Source: Acinetobacter populi (lineage in GTDB: Bacteria; Pseudomonadota; Gammaproteobacteria; Pseudomonadales; Moraxellaceae). From it: DNA of 49,955 nucleotides. Numbering within the stretch: position 1 is the stretch's first letter; each line of letters begins with the position of its first letter. The translations under genes were made by a program, and so were the position numbers. Positions 24,508 through 33,652 of the stretch are shown piece after piece. The stretch is from NCBI RefSeq assembly GCF_002174125.1, contig NZ_NEXX01000002.1:596481-646435 (forward strand), given 5' to 3'. A model generated the notes under the pieces. It did not search any database, was not told the DNA's origin, and saw only the letters and a list, made by a program, of their open reading frames with translations.

Positions 24508-25860
24508 TTATGCAATCTGTGTAGGTTGATAATGCGCCCTGAGGGTTGTTGCCGAATATTCCGTCCTAAAGATTTTTTTCTGTTGTAAAATCGGTACCAC
24601 CTGTTCGATAAAATCTTGCGCGCCACTAGGCAATAAGGCAGGCATGATATTAAAACCATCGGCAGCTTGATGCTTTAACCAGTATTCCATCTGGTCGGCA
24701 ATCATATCTGCTGTACCAACCAGACTAAAATGTCCGCGCCCTGCGGCAACACGCTGATAAAGCTGTTTGACTGTCAATCCCTGTTCCTGACTAAGACGGG
24801 TAAATAATGCCTGCCGGCTTTGTTGTCCAGTTTGGGTTAATTCCAGCTCAGGCAAAGGGGCATCGACATCTAGCGTTGATAGATCAAAATTACCCAGCAT
24901 ACGACCCAATAAACCCAGTCCAACCCGTTCTTCGATCAGATCATCGAGAATTTTTTGCTTGTACAAAGCTTCCTGTTCGGTCTTTGCCACCACCACATAC
25001 AAGCCCGGTAAGATACTTAACTCATGCGCCTGCCTGCCATAACGGGATAAACGGCTTTTTACGTCTGCATAAAATGCCCGCGCAGTTTGAAAATCGGCTT
25101 GTGCGGTAAAAATCACATCTGCTGTTCTGGCTGCTAGTTCCCTACCACGTTCAGAACTGCCTGCCTGCACAATGATGGGATGACCCTGTGCACTCGGGCC
25201 TACATTTAAAGGGCCGGCCACTTTAAAATGTTTTCCCCGATGATTTAATGGATGCAATTTTTCCGGGTCAAAAAATTGTCCTTGTGCTTTATCCTTGAGC
25301 AATGCATCTTGTTCCCAGCTTTGCCATAAACCCTGCACCACATCATAAAACTCCTCGGCCCGTTCATAACGATCCTGATGCGGTACATGTACTTCACTAT
25401 TAAAATTCAATGCTTCGGCTGCCAGATCGGTAGTCACCAGATTCCAGCCTGCCCGCCCTTCTGAAATCAAATCCAGTGAGGCAAATTTTCTTGCGATATG
25501 ATAAGGCTCATTATAAGTCGTGGTTGCTGTACCAATTAAACCAATATGCGAGGTTTGTGCAGCAATTGCCGACAATAGCGTTAATGGTTCAATTTCGTGT
25601 CCACGTACTTTGCCTGAATGCGTTACATTGGGGTCCATTGCCAGACTATCGGCAAAGAAAACTGCATCGAATTTTCCTTGTTCGGCAATTTTTGCAGCCT
25701 CAAGATATCTTGCAAATGCCGAGCGATTTAACTGACTTTCGGGGTGACGCCAACTGGCAACATGATGTCCAAAACCATCTAAAAATAAATTTAAATGTAG
25801 CTGTGGCGTTGCACCCTCTGTTGCCGCATTCGTGACAGAGGGCGAAATAATCTGATTCAT
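24508..25860 (-). CDS. Flavin-dependent monooxygenase, NtaA/SnaA/DszA family
   Basis: A 450-residue bacterial-luciferase-like monooxygenase that needs FMNH2 from a separate reductase. Marks of the NtaA/SnaA/DszA branch are LNLFLDGFGHHVASWRHP at 23-40, FDAVFFADSLA, and GRAGWNLVTT. Members attack C-S or C-N bonds in sulfones, sulfonates or nitrilotriacetate. Location next to a TonB receptor, binding protein and alkylsulfatase points to organosulfur cleavage. No flavin reductase gene is in the window. No Cys and only six Met. It follows the receptor gene by 75 bp with a stem-loop between. Confidence 0.9.
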   Translation of the reverse strand: MNQIISPSVTNAATEGATPQLHLNLFLDGFGHHVASWRHPESQLNRSAFARYLEAAKIAEQGKFDAVFFADSLAMDPNVTHSGKVRGHEIEPLTLLSAIAAQTSHIGLIGTATTTYNEPYHIARKFASLDLISEGRAGWNLVTTDLAAEALNFNSEVHVPHQDRYERAEEFYDVVQGLWQSWEQDALLKDKAQGQFFDPEKLHPLNHRGKHFKVAGPLNVGPSAQGHPIIVQAGSSERGRELAARTADVIFTAQADFQTARAFYADVKSRLSRYGRQAHELSILPGLYVVVAKTEQEALYKQKILDDLIEERVGLGLLGRMLGNFDLSTLDVDAPLPELELTQTGQQSRQALFTRLSQEQGLTVKQLYQRVAAGRGHFSLVGTADMIADQMEYWLKHQAADGFNIMPALLPSGAQDFIEQVVPILQQKKIFRTEYSATTLRAHYQPTQIA

Positions 25861-25884
25861 GGCTTTACCTTATATTCATGTTTG

Positions 25885-25910
25885 TCACCCACTTTTTTAG
25901 CTGTGGGTGA
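25885..25910 (-). other. Stem-loop between receptor and monooxygenase genes
   Basis: TCACCCAC and GTGGGTGA form a perfect 8-bp stem with a 10-base loop, 24 bp before the monooxygenase start. No T-tract follows, so it may be an mRNA processing or stability element within the operon. Confidence 0.45.
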
Positions 25911-25935
25911 TCTTCATCAATCGCACAAATTGTTT

Positions 25936-28239
25936 TTAAAAGTCTTTTCTAAACGACAAACCAAAATAACGTTCGTCATCTCTTGGCACTTGACGGGTAA
26001 TGCGATCGCCGTTGGTGCCCAGTAAAGTCGCATAGGATTTATCCAGAATATTGCGCACATTCAATGCGACACGCCAATCCGACCCGGTATCATTTAGTGC
26101 TATACCGGCATTCCAGATGCCGTAGGACGGCTGAATGGTATTTGCATTTTGATCCAGACTATATTGCACCTCACTTTGCCATGAGTATTGGGTCGATAAT
26201 TCAATCCGTTTGTTATTGGCTAGCTGGATAAATTTATCTACTTGAGCATTGATCTTCCAGTCAGGTGAAAACGGCAATGGTTTACCATTTACATTCGGGC
26301 AGGCACTGTCTGTTGGCGGGCATTTAAAGTCCTCAATACGGGCAATAATATTGGCAGCCGAAAGACTCAAGCTTAAATCGGAACTGACTTTATAAACACT
26401 ATCAAGCTCTATCCCTTTGGTCGAAACATCCCCAGCATTAACCAGTCGGGTAATTGGAAATCCGCTTGGATCCAAGGTACGGAAGTTGGCCTGATAATTT
26501 TGATAGTCGGTATAAAAGCCTGCAATATTCAGACGTAAGCGATTATCCAGCCATTGTGATTTAAAGCCCAGCTCATATGAATCTGCGGTTTCTGGATCCA
26601 GCACAGGCGTATCAATTTGCTGCATATTAAAATAAACATTATACGCAGGACCTTTATAACCTCGGGAATAGGTCAAATAGGTATTGATATTGGGTGAAAA
26701 ATCAAATTGTGGACCAATACGTCCAGAAATTCCGGTTTCCGAAGTCGATCCTGAACTGGCATAAGGCGAGCGAATGGCATTACGCACACCAACACTCACA
26801 GGAATGGTCGAGCTACGCTGATGATCATAGGACAATTCATCACGTGTCACACGTAAGCCTGCGACCAATCGCAACCGATCATTAAAATTCACTGTACCTT
26901 CACCAAAAACTGCGTAGTTGGTGCTATCGGTGTTATAGACTGCCCGGCCAAAATCGGTCACATAATTCGAAGCCGTGCTGTCATACCACTGCGACTGACG
27001 CTGATAGGTTTCATCATTTTTATTTTTGGAAAAATACAGTCCGGCAACATAGTTAAAGAAACCATTTTCCAGCGGTTTGATACGCAGTTCCTGCGAAAAC
27101 TGTTTGGTATTGACATCCCCCCGATCAGCAATGCCTGCAAAACTTGGTGTTGCCGCAGAGAGTTGGTCCCCATCACCAATTTGTGTATTTTTCCATTGCC
27201 GGAATGCCGTAATTGATGAAAGCTGATGATTCTGCAAGGTCCAATCTGCGGTCAATGCCAGTCCCTGATTGGTATCATCGGTCGATGCACTGGTATTTTC
27301 AATCACCTGACGATTTTCAGCATGAGGGACAATTGGTTGTAATGCACTGGCATAGGCGGCATTACTATTTTTCACCACAACAGCAGTCGGATTGGTACCA
27401 TCTTTATGGATATAATCCGCAGTAAGACCCAGAACCAGCGTATCTGATGGCGTATATTCAAATTTGGTTCTAAAACCATAATTTTTATAGCCGTTGACAT
27501 CTTTGTTGTAATAAAGATTTTTGACATTGCCGTCAAAATTACCCAGTAAAGCGGTGACATTGGCTTTTAAGGTATCGGGTATCAATGTGCCTGATACACC
27601 CAGCCGAATGCGTTGTTCCTTATCGCTGGTAGCATAGACATCGACATAACCCGAAGGATAACTGGTGGGATTTTTAGTGACAATATTAACCACACCTGCC
27701 GAGGCATTTTTACCGAATAAAGTCCCCTGAGGGCCACGTAATACTTCAATTCGGTCAATATCAAGTAAATCCAGCGTTGCCTGTCCCGGTCGGCTAAATA
27801 CCACACCATCGACCACTGTAGACACCGAAGGTTCTACCCCAGGAGAAGTAGTAATGGTGCCCACACCACGCACAAATAAAGACGTATCCTTATTTGATGC
27901 ACCAGCCCGGAAGTTCACCGAAGGCACATCTGAAACAATGGCTTCAAGCGAGTTTTTCTGTTGTTGTTCCAGCGTCTTGCCACTGAGCACCGATACTGCT
28001 ACGGGTACTTTTTGTAATGATTGCTCACGACGTGTCGCTGTCACCACCACCATTTCCAATTGTGCCACATCTTGCACATTTTTTTCGGCATCAGATAACT
28101 CGCTTGTCTCCAGAATCGGCTCTTCTGCATAAACTTGTTGTAGGCAAAGAACAAGACTACTGGCCAATACGCTATAGCACAGTCCGTTGACAATTCGATT
28201 TTTTGTCTGCCCCGATATATGATGATCCAATACAGCCAT
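25936..28239 (-). CDS. TonB-dependent outer-membrane receptor 1
   Basis: A 767-residue receptor with a signal peptide to about residue 38, a TonB box at 62-68 (EMVVVTA), a plug domain (QKVPVAVSVLSG, then VDGVVFSRPGQATLDLLDIDRIEVLRGPQGTLFGKNASAG), and a 22-strand barrel ending in FRKDF with a terminal Phe. The plug is of the IroN/FhuE-unlike type often seen on non-siderophore receptors. It is the last gene after atsK and binding protein 1 (22-bp gap), so its ligand is probably an alkyl sulfate ester or sulfonate. The mature part holds two Met and two Cys, the latter in one loop (CPPTDSAC). Confidence 0.92.
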   Translation of the reverse strand: MAVLDHHISGQTKNRIVNGLCYSVLASSLVLCLQQVYAEEPILETSELSDAEKNVQDVAQLEMVVVTATRREQSLQKVPVAVSVLSGKTLEQQQKNSLEAIVSDVPSVNFRAGASNKDTSLFVRGVGTITTSPGVEPSVSTVVDGVVFSRPGQATLDLLDIDRIEVLRGPQGTLFGKNASAGVVNIVTKNPTSYPSGYVDVYATSDKEQRIRLGVSGTLIPDTLKANVTALLGNFDGNVKNLYYNKDVNGYKNYGFRTKFEYTPSDTLVLGLTADYIHKDGTNPTAVVVKNSNAAYASALQPIVPHAENRQVIENTSASTDDTNQGLALTADWTLQNHQLSSITAFRQWKNTQIGDGDQLSAATPSFAGIADRGDVNTKQFSQELRIKPLENGFFNYVAGLYFSKNKNDETYQRQSQWYDSTASNYVTDFGRAVYNTDSTNYAVFGEGTVNFNDRLRLVAGLRVTRDELSYDHQRSSTIPVSVGVRNAIRSPYASSGSTSETGISGRIGPQFDFSPNINTYLTYSRGYKGPAYNVYFNMQQIDTPVLDPETADSYELGFKSQWLDNRLRLNIAGFYTDYQNYQANFRTLDPSGFPITRLVNAGDVSTKGIELDSVYKVSSDLSLSLSAANIIARIEDFKCPPTDSACPNVNGKPLPFSPDWKINAQVDKFIQLANNKRIELSTQYSWQSEVQYSLDQNANTIQPSYGIWNAGIALNDTGSDWRVALNVRNILDKSYATLLGTNGDRITRQVPRDDERYFGLSFRKDF

Positions 28240-28261
28240 TGTTTATTTCTCCTCAATTCAA

Positions 28262-29323
28262 TTATTTTTTCAAATAGTCGTAGTTCGCTGTAGGCGTCCA
28301 ATACTGTTGTAATTTCAAATTCTGTAATGCCTGATTGACAAAACTGGCATTGACCCAGCTTTTCTGATCAATGGGTTTTCGGATCAAACCTTGTGATTGG
28401 GCGAGATTAATTTTTTGTTGCAGTTGATTTAGGTAATATTGATCAAATAAGGGCGAATACAGGAATTTTAGATTCACCCCATGCAGTTCCTGTGCATAGA
28501 CCGAGGCAGGATAAGAAGACTGGGTGAAGAACAAGGCAATTTGTGCAATACGATTTTCTTCCTGTGACAGCCAGTGCAAACCATTGACCACCTGATTCAC
28601 CACACGCTGGGTTTCTTTTGGATATTTCTGGATAAACTGCTGACTACCCAAAAATACGCCCTGAGATGATCCGGCACCTTTTAACTGACGGCTACTGACC
28701 GGTAATTTGACAATTCCCTTATCACGTAGAGCAAAAAATCGGGCCGGTCCCCATGAAGCATCGATCTTTTTTGCCACCAGTGCCGCATTGACTGCATTAA
28801 AATCCAGATTCACCACACGCACATCTTTGCTACTTAAACCCTGACTATTCAGCGCAGCAACAAAAGATAATTCATCGGCAGTACCACGTAACAATCCAAC
28901 TCGTTTGCCTTTAATATCGGACAGTGTTTTGACATTTAATTCCGGACGAACTGCCAGATAATTGCTGATGCCACGAGATATCGGTGCCAATAATTGCGTA
29001 TCTAGCCCACCAGCTTTACCAATAATGGGCGGTAAATCGCCGAGAAAAGCAAAATCCAGTTGTTGATTGGCAAAGGCTTCATTAATGGCAGGACCTGCAC
29101 CCTTAAAGAAATACCATTCAACTTTGATATTTTCCTTGGAAAATTCTTTTTCAATCCAGCGTTTGCTATATAAAACATCAACCACACCACCACCGGCATG
29201 TTTACTGCCAGCAGTCAAATCTGGTGAAGCAATACGAATTACTGCTGGTGTCTGGGCAAATGACCACTGTCCCCAAAATAACAACGACAGCACAGCCAGT
29301 TTTTTTAATTTATTCATTTGCAT
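28262..29323 (-). CDS. Periplasmic sulfonate/sulfate-ester binding protein 1 (AtsR/SsuA type)
   Basis: A 353-residue ABC-importer binding protein of the SsuA/NMT1-like family. Signal peptide 1-24 (LLFWGQWSFA-QTP). Family blocks are VEWYFFKGAGPAINEAF, LDFAFLGDLPPIIGKA, GKRVGLLRGTADEL, and AALVAKKIDASWGP. Start at 29323 has GAG six bases before it. Met occurs only at 1 and 3 and there is no Cys, so the mature protein contains no sulfur. It sits between atsK (24 bp) and receptor 1 (22 bp). No permease is adjacent; the fused permease at 34476-36086 is the likely partner. Confidence 0.92.
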   Translation of the reverse strand: MQMNKLKKLAVLSLLFWGQWSFAQTPAVIRIASPDLTAGSKHAGGGVVDVLYSKRWIEKEFSKENIKVEWYFFKGAGPAINEAFANQQLDFAFLGDLPPIIGKAGGLDTQLLAPISRGISNYLAVRPELNVKTLSDIKGKRVGLLRGTADELSFVAALNSQGLSSKDVRVVNLDFNAVNAALVAKKIDASWGPARFFALRDKGIVKLPVSSRQLKGAGSSQGVFLGSQQFIQKYPKETQRVVNQVVNGLHWLSQEENRIAQIALFFTQSSYPASVYAQELHGVNLKFLYSPLFDQYYLNQLQQKINLAQSQGLIRKPIDQKSWVNASFVNQALQNLKLQQYWTPTANYDYLKK

Positions 29324-29347
29324 TGTGATCTCAACCGATGCGATTCA

Positions 29348-30301
29348 TTAATTTGAATTTAAAACTGCATTGACTTTCTGCTGTTGTAATTCATCTGTGG
29401 ATAAACCCTCTGGAATCAGGGTGATGCTGGTTTGTCCATCAATCCCTTTCGGCACATCGCCAGCCAGCGTAACCCGTCGCATTAGCCGGTAAGCATCGCC
29501 ATAATCATTGACCGCAAGATGTTGTGTTGCTCGGTTATCCCAAATGGCAATATCACCTGCCTGCCATTTCCAGCGCACAGTATTTTCCGGTTTGGTAATT
29601 CTTTCCTGAAAAATATCAAAAATCCGACTGGATTCTCTGGCACTTAATCCGACAAAGCGTTTAAAAAACTGTCCTAATACCAGACTTGGCTTACCTGTTT
29701 CCGGGTGAATACGAACCACCGAATGCTCTGTTTCATAGTGTGTAGAAACAAAAATTTCCTTGTGCTTTTGCAAAGTCTTTTGATCAGCATTGGGTTTATA
29801 ACCACCATAATCAAAATCATTGGTATGGATCGCCCGCAGTTGATTGGCCAGATCCTTAAGAGAAGACGGTAACTCTTCATAAGCGGTTTCGGTATTTGCC
29901 CAAGTGGTATCACCTCCAACTTCCGGCACCACAACAGCTCTGAGAATACTGAGTTTGGGATAGGCATCGATAAAAGTGACATCGGTATGCCAAACATCTG
30001 CTCGACCACCAGAACGTGAATCTAGCTCAAAAATATAATTACTTTCTGCGGCTACCGGCACTGTTGGATGGCGGACAGGTTCTCCCAGTAAAGTTGCAAA
30101 GCGCTCCTGTTCCTGATCATCCAGTTGCGTCTGATTTCTAAAGAAAATCACCTTATATTGCAATAAAGCCTGATAAATCTGATCGCTAATTGCAGATTCC
30201 AAGTCTCCGGATAAAGATACGCCCTCTATTACAGCGCCTATACGTGGTGTAATCGGAGAAATTTTTAATTTATGCTCAATTTGTTCTAATATCTCTGCCA
30301 T
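29348..30301 (-). CDS. atsK: Alpha-ketoglutarate-dependent alkylsulfatase AtsK
   Basis: A 317-residue Fe(II)/2-oxoglutarate dioxygenase of the TauD family. It resembles Pseudomonas putida AtsK along its whole length, for example RIGAVIEGVSLSGDL, KVIFFRNQTQLDDQ, AHPTVPV-like RHPTVPV and WHTDVTFIDAYPKLSILR. AtsK oxidises the carbon next to the sulfate ester, releasing sulfate and an aldehyde. Iron ligands are His105, Asp107 and His261; 2-oxoglutarate should bind Arg275 or Arg276 (MRRVTLAG). TauD (taurine) is the main alternative, but similarity favours AtsK. No Cys, two Met. First gene of its operon. Confidence 0.92.
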   Translation of the reverse strand: MAEILEQIEHKLKISPITPRIGAVIEGVSLSGDLESAISDQIYQALLQYKVIFFRNQTQLDDQEQERFATLLGEPVRHPTVPVAAESNYIFELDSRSGGRADVWHTDVTFIDAYPKLSILRAVVVPEVGGDTTWANTETAYEELPSSLKDLANQLRAIHTNDFDYGGYKPNADQKTLQKHKEIFVSTHYETEHSVVRIHPETGKPSLVLGQFFKRFVGLSARESSRIFDIFQERITKPENTVRWKWQAGDIAIWDNRATQHLAVNDYGDAYRLMRRVTLAGDVPKGIDGQTSITLIPEGLSTDELQQQKVNAVLNSN

Positions 30302-30363
30302 GACCTACTCATATAAATACAAACTTGTCGGTATTATAAGGAGAGATTGATTATTAATTCTGC

Positions 30364-30382
30364 ATACAAATATACATTGTAT
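30364..30382. promoter_or_regulatory. Palindrome upstream of atsK, possible Crp/Fnr-type site
   Basis: ATACAAATATACATTGTAT has perfect 6-bp arms (ATACAA/TTGTAT) around 7 bp, 63-81 bp before the atsK start. A second element TTGTACAA (30424-30431) is itself a perfect palindrome. Both have the size and symmetry of Crp/Fnr sites, and crp1 is next door. The ATACAAATAT half also occurs at 36323-36332 upstream of the permease operon. AT-richness makes chance possible. Confidence 0.4.
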
Positions 30383-30477
30383 TGATGATTTTTAGATTAA
30401 TATAGAACAAACAAATCCATACATTGTACAAAAATATATAATCTTTTCTACGATCAATCAGCTAGCAATAGCAACAT

Positions 30478-30503
30478 AAAAAAGGTTGCAAAAATCGCAA
30501 CCT
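30478..30503 (-). terminator. Terminator of the first Crp/Fnr regulator gene
   Basis: On the minus strand AGGTTGC and GCAACCT form a 7-bp stem with a 7-base loop followed by a T-tract, 84 bp after the regulator stop. Confidence 0.85.
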
Positions 30504-30586
30504 AATCATCTCTTAAAATGCTATAAAAAATAAAATTTAAAATATCAAAACACTCAACATCATATAATTTTTCAACTATTCAATAT

Positions 30587-31429
30587 TTACTCATACTTAA
30601 GCTCTAAAGAGTTTTCCAATAAATCTATTTTTCTTAGCCTATCCGGATCCAGAATGTAGATTTGATTATACTTGGTGTCGATAATCCCTTCACTCACAAA
30701 CCACAGAATCTCCTTTCGGATACTTTGTCGTGATACTTTTAATAATTCGGCAAAATTTTCCTGTGACAATTTAATACTTAATTTGATCACATCATTATAC
30801 TGCGAAGAAAAATACTCCATTAAATACACAAACTGGCGTGCAAGCTGTATTCTTAAAGGCTGGGTACTTTGATGGTAAATATCGTTATCCAGTAAACGTG
30901 TTCTTTTGCAGATCATTTCAAAGGTTTGATAAAGTACCTGAGGATTTTGTTGCAGAATCTTTTTAAATACATTACCGGGAATAATAGCCACCACGGTGGC
31001 TTCATGTGCAATATAATCATGCTCCAGCAAAGTCTGCGAAATAAAATAAATAATATTTAAAATCGAGCCGGAAGGAATAAAACGATGAATCGTATGTTTT
31101 CCTCCCTCAGAATTCCAGCCCATCCGGACTGTGCCATTTAAAATAAAAAATATTTCATCACAGCTTTCATGTCTGGAATAAATTTTCTGACCCTGATAAT
31201 AATATCTAATTTTGATATGATCAAAAATATATTGAATCTCACTAGCAGTGCAATCATTCATAAATCTGCATTTTAAAAATTGTTCTTCTGCCAGTTTTTT
31301 ATAATCCAGACATTTTTCTTCTTTTAAAAATACACTGCTCTCCATAGGCTGCTCAAGAATATGTTTAAGCTGCCGGTAATAATCTTCATTTGGTTGTATC
31401 CCATCAAATTCAGATTGCATATTTTTCAC
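30587..31429 (-). CDS. Crp/Fnr family regulator 1
   Basis: A 280-residue regulator with a 60-residue N-terminal extension, a cyclic-nucleotide-binding-like beta-roll at about 62-160, a dimerisation helix near 163-185, and a winged helix with the recognition region at 221-241 (LSQENFAELL, SRQSIRKE). It lacks the CRP cAMP pocket signature (GELAL with the RS pair), so cAMP is an unlikely ligand. Cys90 and Cys174 are shared with the other two paralogues. Placed between the atsK operon and the ABC-TonB operon, it probably controls one of them. It has its own terminator; the operon upstream ends 171 bp away. Confidence 0.9.
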   Translation of the reverse strand: MKNMQSEFDGIQPNEDYYRQLKHILEQPMESSVFLKEEKCLDYKKLAEEQFLKCRFMNDCTASEIQYIFDHIKIRYYYQGQKIYSRHESCDEIFFILNGTVRMGWNSEGGKHTIHRFIPSGSILNIIYFISQTLLEHDYIAHEATVVAIIPGNVFKKILQQNPQVLYQTFEMICKRTRLLDNDIYHQSTQPLRIQLARQFVYLMEYFSSQYNDVIKLSIKLSQENFAELLKVSRQSIRKEILWFVSEGIIDTKYNQIYILDPDRLRKIDLLENSLELKYE

Positions 31430-31543
31430 CCAGATATTGCACTTCTGGTTACTATAGATGATTTTTGAGTTTTACAATATTCCTTTTTTTAATATATAAA
31501 TCATATTTAAATGATCGAAATAAAGTAACGTCCTTATCATAAT

Positions 31544-31575
31544 AAAACAGCGGCAAATTTTATGTTTTACCGCTG
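31544..31575 (-). terminator. Terminator of the permease-ATPase-tonB-exbB-exbD operon
   Basis: On the minus strand CAGCGG and CCGCTG pair around a 16-base AT-rich loop, followed by TTTT. It lies 26 bp after the exbD stop. Confidence 0.7.
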
Positions 31576-31600
31576 GATATGCTTTATCACTGGAAATATT

Positions 31601-32008
31601 TTACTGACCCGGTACAGTAATCACAGACAATTTATCTACACCAACCCGTTCAATACCGGCCAGCAATTTTGCAATGGTGCCATAAGGAACAGTTTCATCA
31701 GCATTCAGATTAAGTGCCAATTTATCATTGGCATTTTTCCGGTTTTGAATTTCCTGTTCAAAATTCTCTAATGCAACTTTGTCCTTATCCAGAAAGATTT
31801 CCCCTTCTGGATTAACACTGATCACCACAGCCTTATTTTGATCGGTACTTTGTGTCGGCGCAGCCTTGGGTAAGTTGACTTTGACAGTATTGGTCAAAAG
31901 AGGTGCTGTCACAATAAAGACAATCAACAAAACCAGCATCACATCCACCAAAGGTGTAATGTTGATTTCACTTACCACATCATCATCTTGCGAGGTTGAA
32001 ATTGCCAT
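31601..32008 (-). CDS. exbD: ExbD, proton channel subunit of the TonB energiser
   Basis: A 135-residue inner-membrane protein: one helix at about 20-40 with the essential Asp22 (TPLVDVMLVLLIVFIV), then a periplasmic domain. With ExbB it uses the proton gradient to drive TonB. Its start codon overlaps the exbB stop by one base (TAATG). Last gene of an operon that also codes for an ABC importer. TolR is the alternative family, excluded by the company of tonB. No Cys, two Met. Confidence 0.94.
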   Translation of the reverse strand: MAISTSQDDDVVSEINITPLVDVMLVLLIVFIVTAPLLTNTVKVNLPKAAPTQSTDQNKAVVISVNPEGEIFLDKDKVALENFEQEIQNRKNANDKLALNLNADETVPYGTIAKLLAGIERVGVDKLSVITVPGQ

Positions 32009-32751
32009 TATGCAAGTACCTCCTTCTCTTTACCAAGTTCAGACTTTACACTGGATAGCGTAGCTTTATCGTTTGCTGTGTGAATACCAGCAGTCGCAGA
32101 AGGCAACTGAAAACCAGCTTTCTGATTAAGACTAACAAAATCTGTTGCAAAATCATCAAGATCCGCACCGATAGATTTAACTTTTCGTACAAAGTAGTTA
32201 TAGGCCAAAACTGCCGGTACAGCCACTGCAATACCAATACCTGTCGCAATTAAGGCTTCACCAATTGGTCCTGCGACCACATCCATACTGGCATTGCCGG
32301 ATTGTGCAATCGCCTGCAAGGCATGAATAATCCCGAATACTGTCCCGAACAAACCAATAAATGGGGCATTATTCCCAATCGACGCCAGTAATGCCGAACC
32401 TTTTTCCAGTTGGCGACGTTCAGTTAAAATTTGCTTACGCAGATGACGTTCCAGCAAATCCTGACGACTCCAGGTTTGTTGCAAATCCTGATGAGTTTTT
32501 TCATTGGCATCAATCAGGGTTTTAAAACCCACCTGTGCAATGCGCGCTGTTGGCCCCTGCTCCGCATTGGCCTTTTGAATAGCATCATTGAGATTTTTGG
32601 CTTGCCAGAAATCTTCGACAAATTGCTTGCTTTGCTTGCTGGCTTTTTGGGTTTGTATGGCTTTGAGTACAATAAAAACCCAAGTAATGATGGAAAAAGC
32701 GATCAGCAACCAGATTGTTGCATCGTGAATCAGGGTATTGATATCTGTCAT
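32008..32751 (-). CDS. exbB: ExbB, MotA/TolQ/ExbB proton channel protein
   Basis: A 247-residue inner-membrane protein with three helices at about 10-30, 122-147 and 165-190. The family block LLASIGNNAPFIGLFGTVFG and the following GPIGEALIATGIGIAVAVPA are typical of ExbB. It forms the ring around ExbD. It lies 33 bp after tonB with AGAGGA before its ATG. No Cys, two Met. Confidence 0.94.
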   Translation of the reverse strand: MTDINTLIHDATIWLLIAFSIITWVFIVLKAIQTQKASKQSKQFVEDFWQAKNLNDAIQKANAEQGPTARIAQVGFKTLIDANEKTHQDLQQTWSRQDLLERHLRKQILTERRQLEKGSALLASIGNNAPFIGLFGTVFGIIHALQAIAQSGNASMDVVAGPIGEALIATGIGIAVAVPAVLAYNYFVRKVKSIGADLDDFATDFVSLNQKAGFQLPSATAGIHTANDKATLSSVKSELGKEKEVLA

Positions 32752-32784
32752 GGTAAAATTCCTCTAAAATTCAATTCAATTTCG

Positions 32785-33639
32785 TTATCTTGGTAATTGA
32801 TAATTAATTGGTACATCGACCCAGCCCTCAATCGGCGTTGAACCACGCTTTGCAGGCGAAAATTTCCAGCGCTTCACTGTTCTTACTGCGGCATCATCCA
32901 GCACTTTTTTGCCACTGCCCTGTTTTACCGATACTTCCAACGGGCTACCACTCGGGGAAACTTTGACCCTCAACATCACCGAACCTTCCCAGCCACGATC
33001 CAGTGCTACGTCAGGGTATTCTGGTCTAGGGTTACTGAGGTATCCGGCATACCCCTTGGCTTCCGTCACGGGAAGATTTTCTGCGGCTGGCTGTGGTGTC
33101 GGCTCAGGGGCTGGCGTAGGAGTGGGTGCTGGTGTTGGCACAGGACGTACATTTTCCGTCAGTGTCGGTTGTGTGATCGGTTGAGCCACAGGCTGCGGTG
33201 TGGGTTGGGGTGCCGCTTTTTGTACCAGTTGCGGTTTGGGTTGCTCAACCGGTTTCGGTTGTTCTACCTGTTTTTTAACCGGCTGAGGTTTTTCAACAAC
33301 CGGTGGAATTTTGGGTTGCTCCACCACAGGTGGAATTTCCGGTTCAATCACTTTAGGTGGTTCAGGTTTGATAATTTCGATCACCACCGGCTCAGGTTTA
33401 TGTTCCGGTAGGGCAGGCGTTGGTAACTGCTTGGCCACATACCAAACAGTGAAATGCAGCACTGCCACCACGCCCGTTGCAAGCAATAGCTTTTTGCCCC
33501 ATTGTGAATGAGGTGGCTGATGATTTACATGCTGACCAACAAAAGGGTCGACCACCAGCGCAGAACCATGACTGCTACCTTGAGCTAACTGCTCAAACAG
33601 CAATGCCCGTTTATAGGGACTTTGTCCAAGTTCGCTCAT
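32785..33639 (-). CDS. tonB: TonB energy-transducing protein
   Basis: A 284-residue protein: a cytosolic N-terminus of about 48 residues, one membrane helix near 50-67 (LLLATGVVAVLHFTVWYVA), a long proline-rich periplasmic spacer (about 70-190, rich in PEP, QPKP and PTPAP), and the C-terminal TonB domain (YPDVALDRGWEGSVMLRVKV, then VKRWKFSPA). It links ExbBD to outer-membrane receptors. I start at ATG 33639 (MSELGQ), six bases after GGAG; a TTG at 33651 is also in frame. The ATPase gene ends 13 bp upstream. The four receptors of the island are the likely clients. Confidence 0.93.
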   Translation of the reverse strand: MSELGQSPYKRALLFEQLAQGSSHGSALVVDPFVGQHVNHQPPHSQWGKKLLLATGVVAVLHFTVWYVAKQLPTPALPEHKPEPVVIEIIKPEPPKVIEPEIPPVVEQPKIPPVVEKPQPVKKQVEQPKPVEQPKPQLVQKAAPQPTPQPVAQPITQPTLTENVRPVPTPAPTPTPAPEPTPQPAAENLPVTEAKGYAGYLSNPRPEYPDVALDRGWEGSVMLRVKVSPSGSPLEVSVKQGSGKKVLDDAAVRTVKRWKFSPAKRGSTPIEGWVDVPINYQLPR

Positions 33640-33652
33640 CATATGCTCCAAA

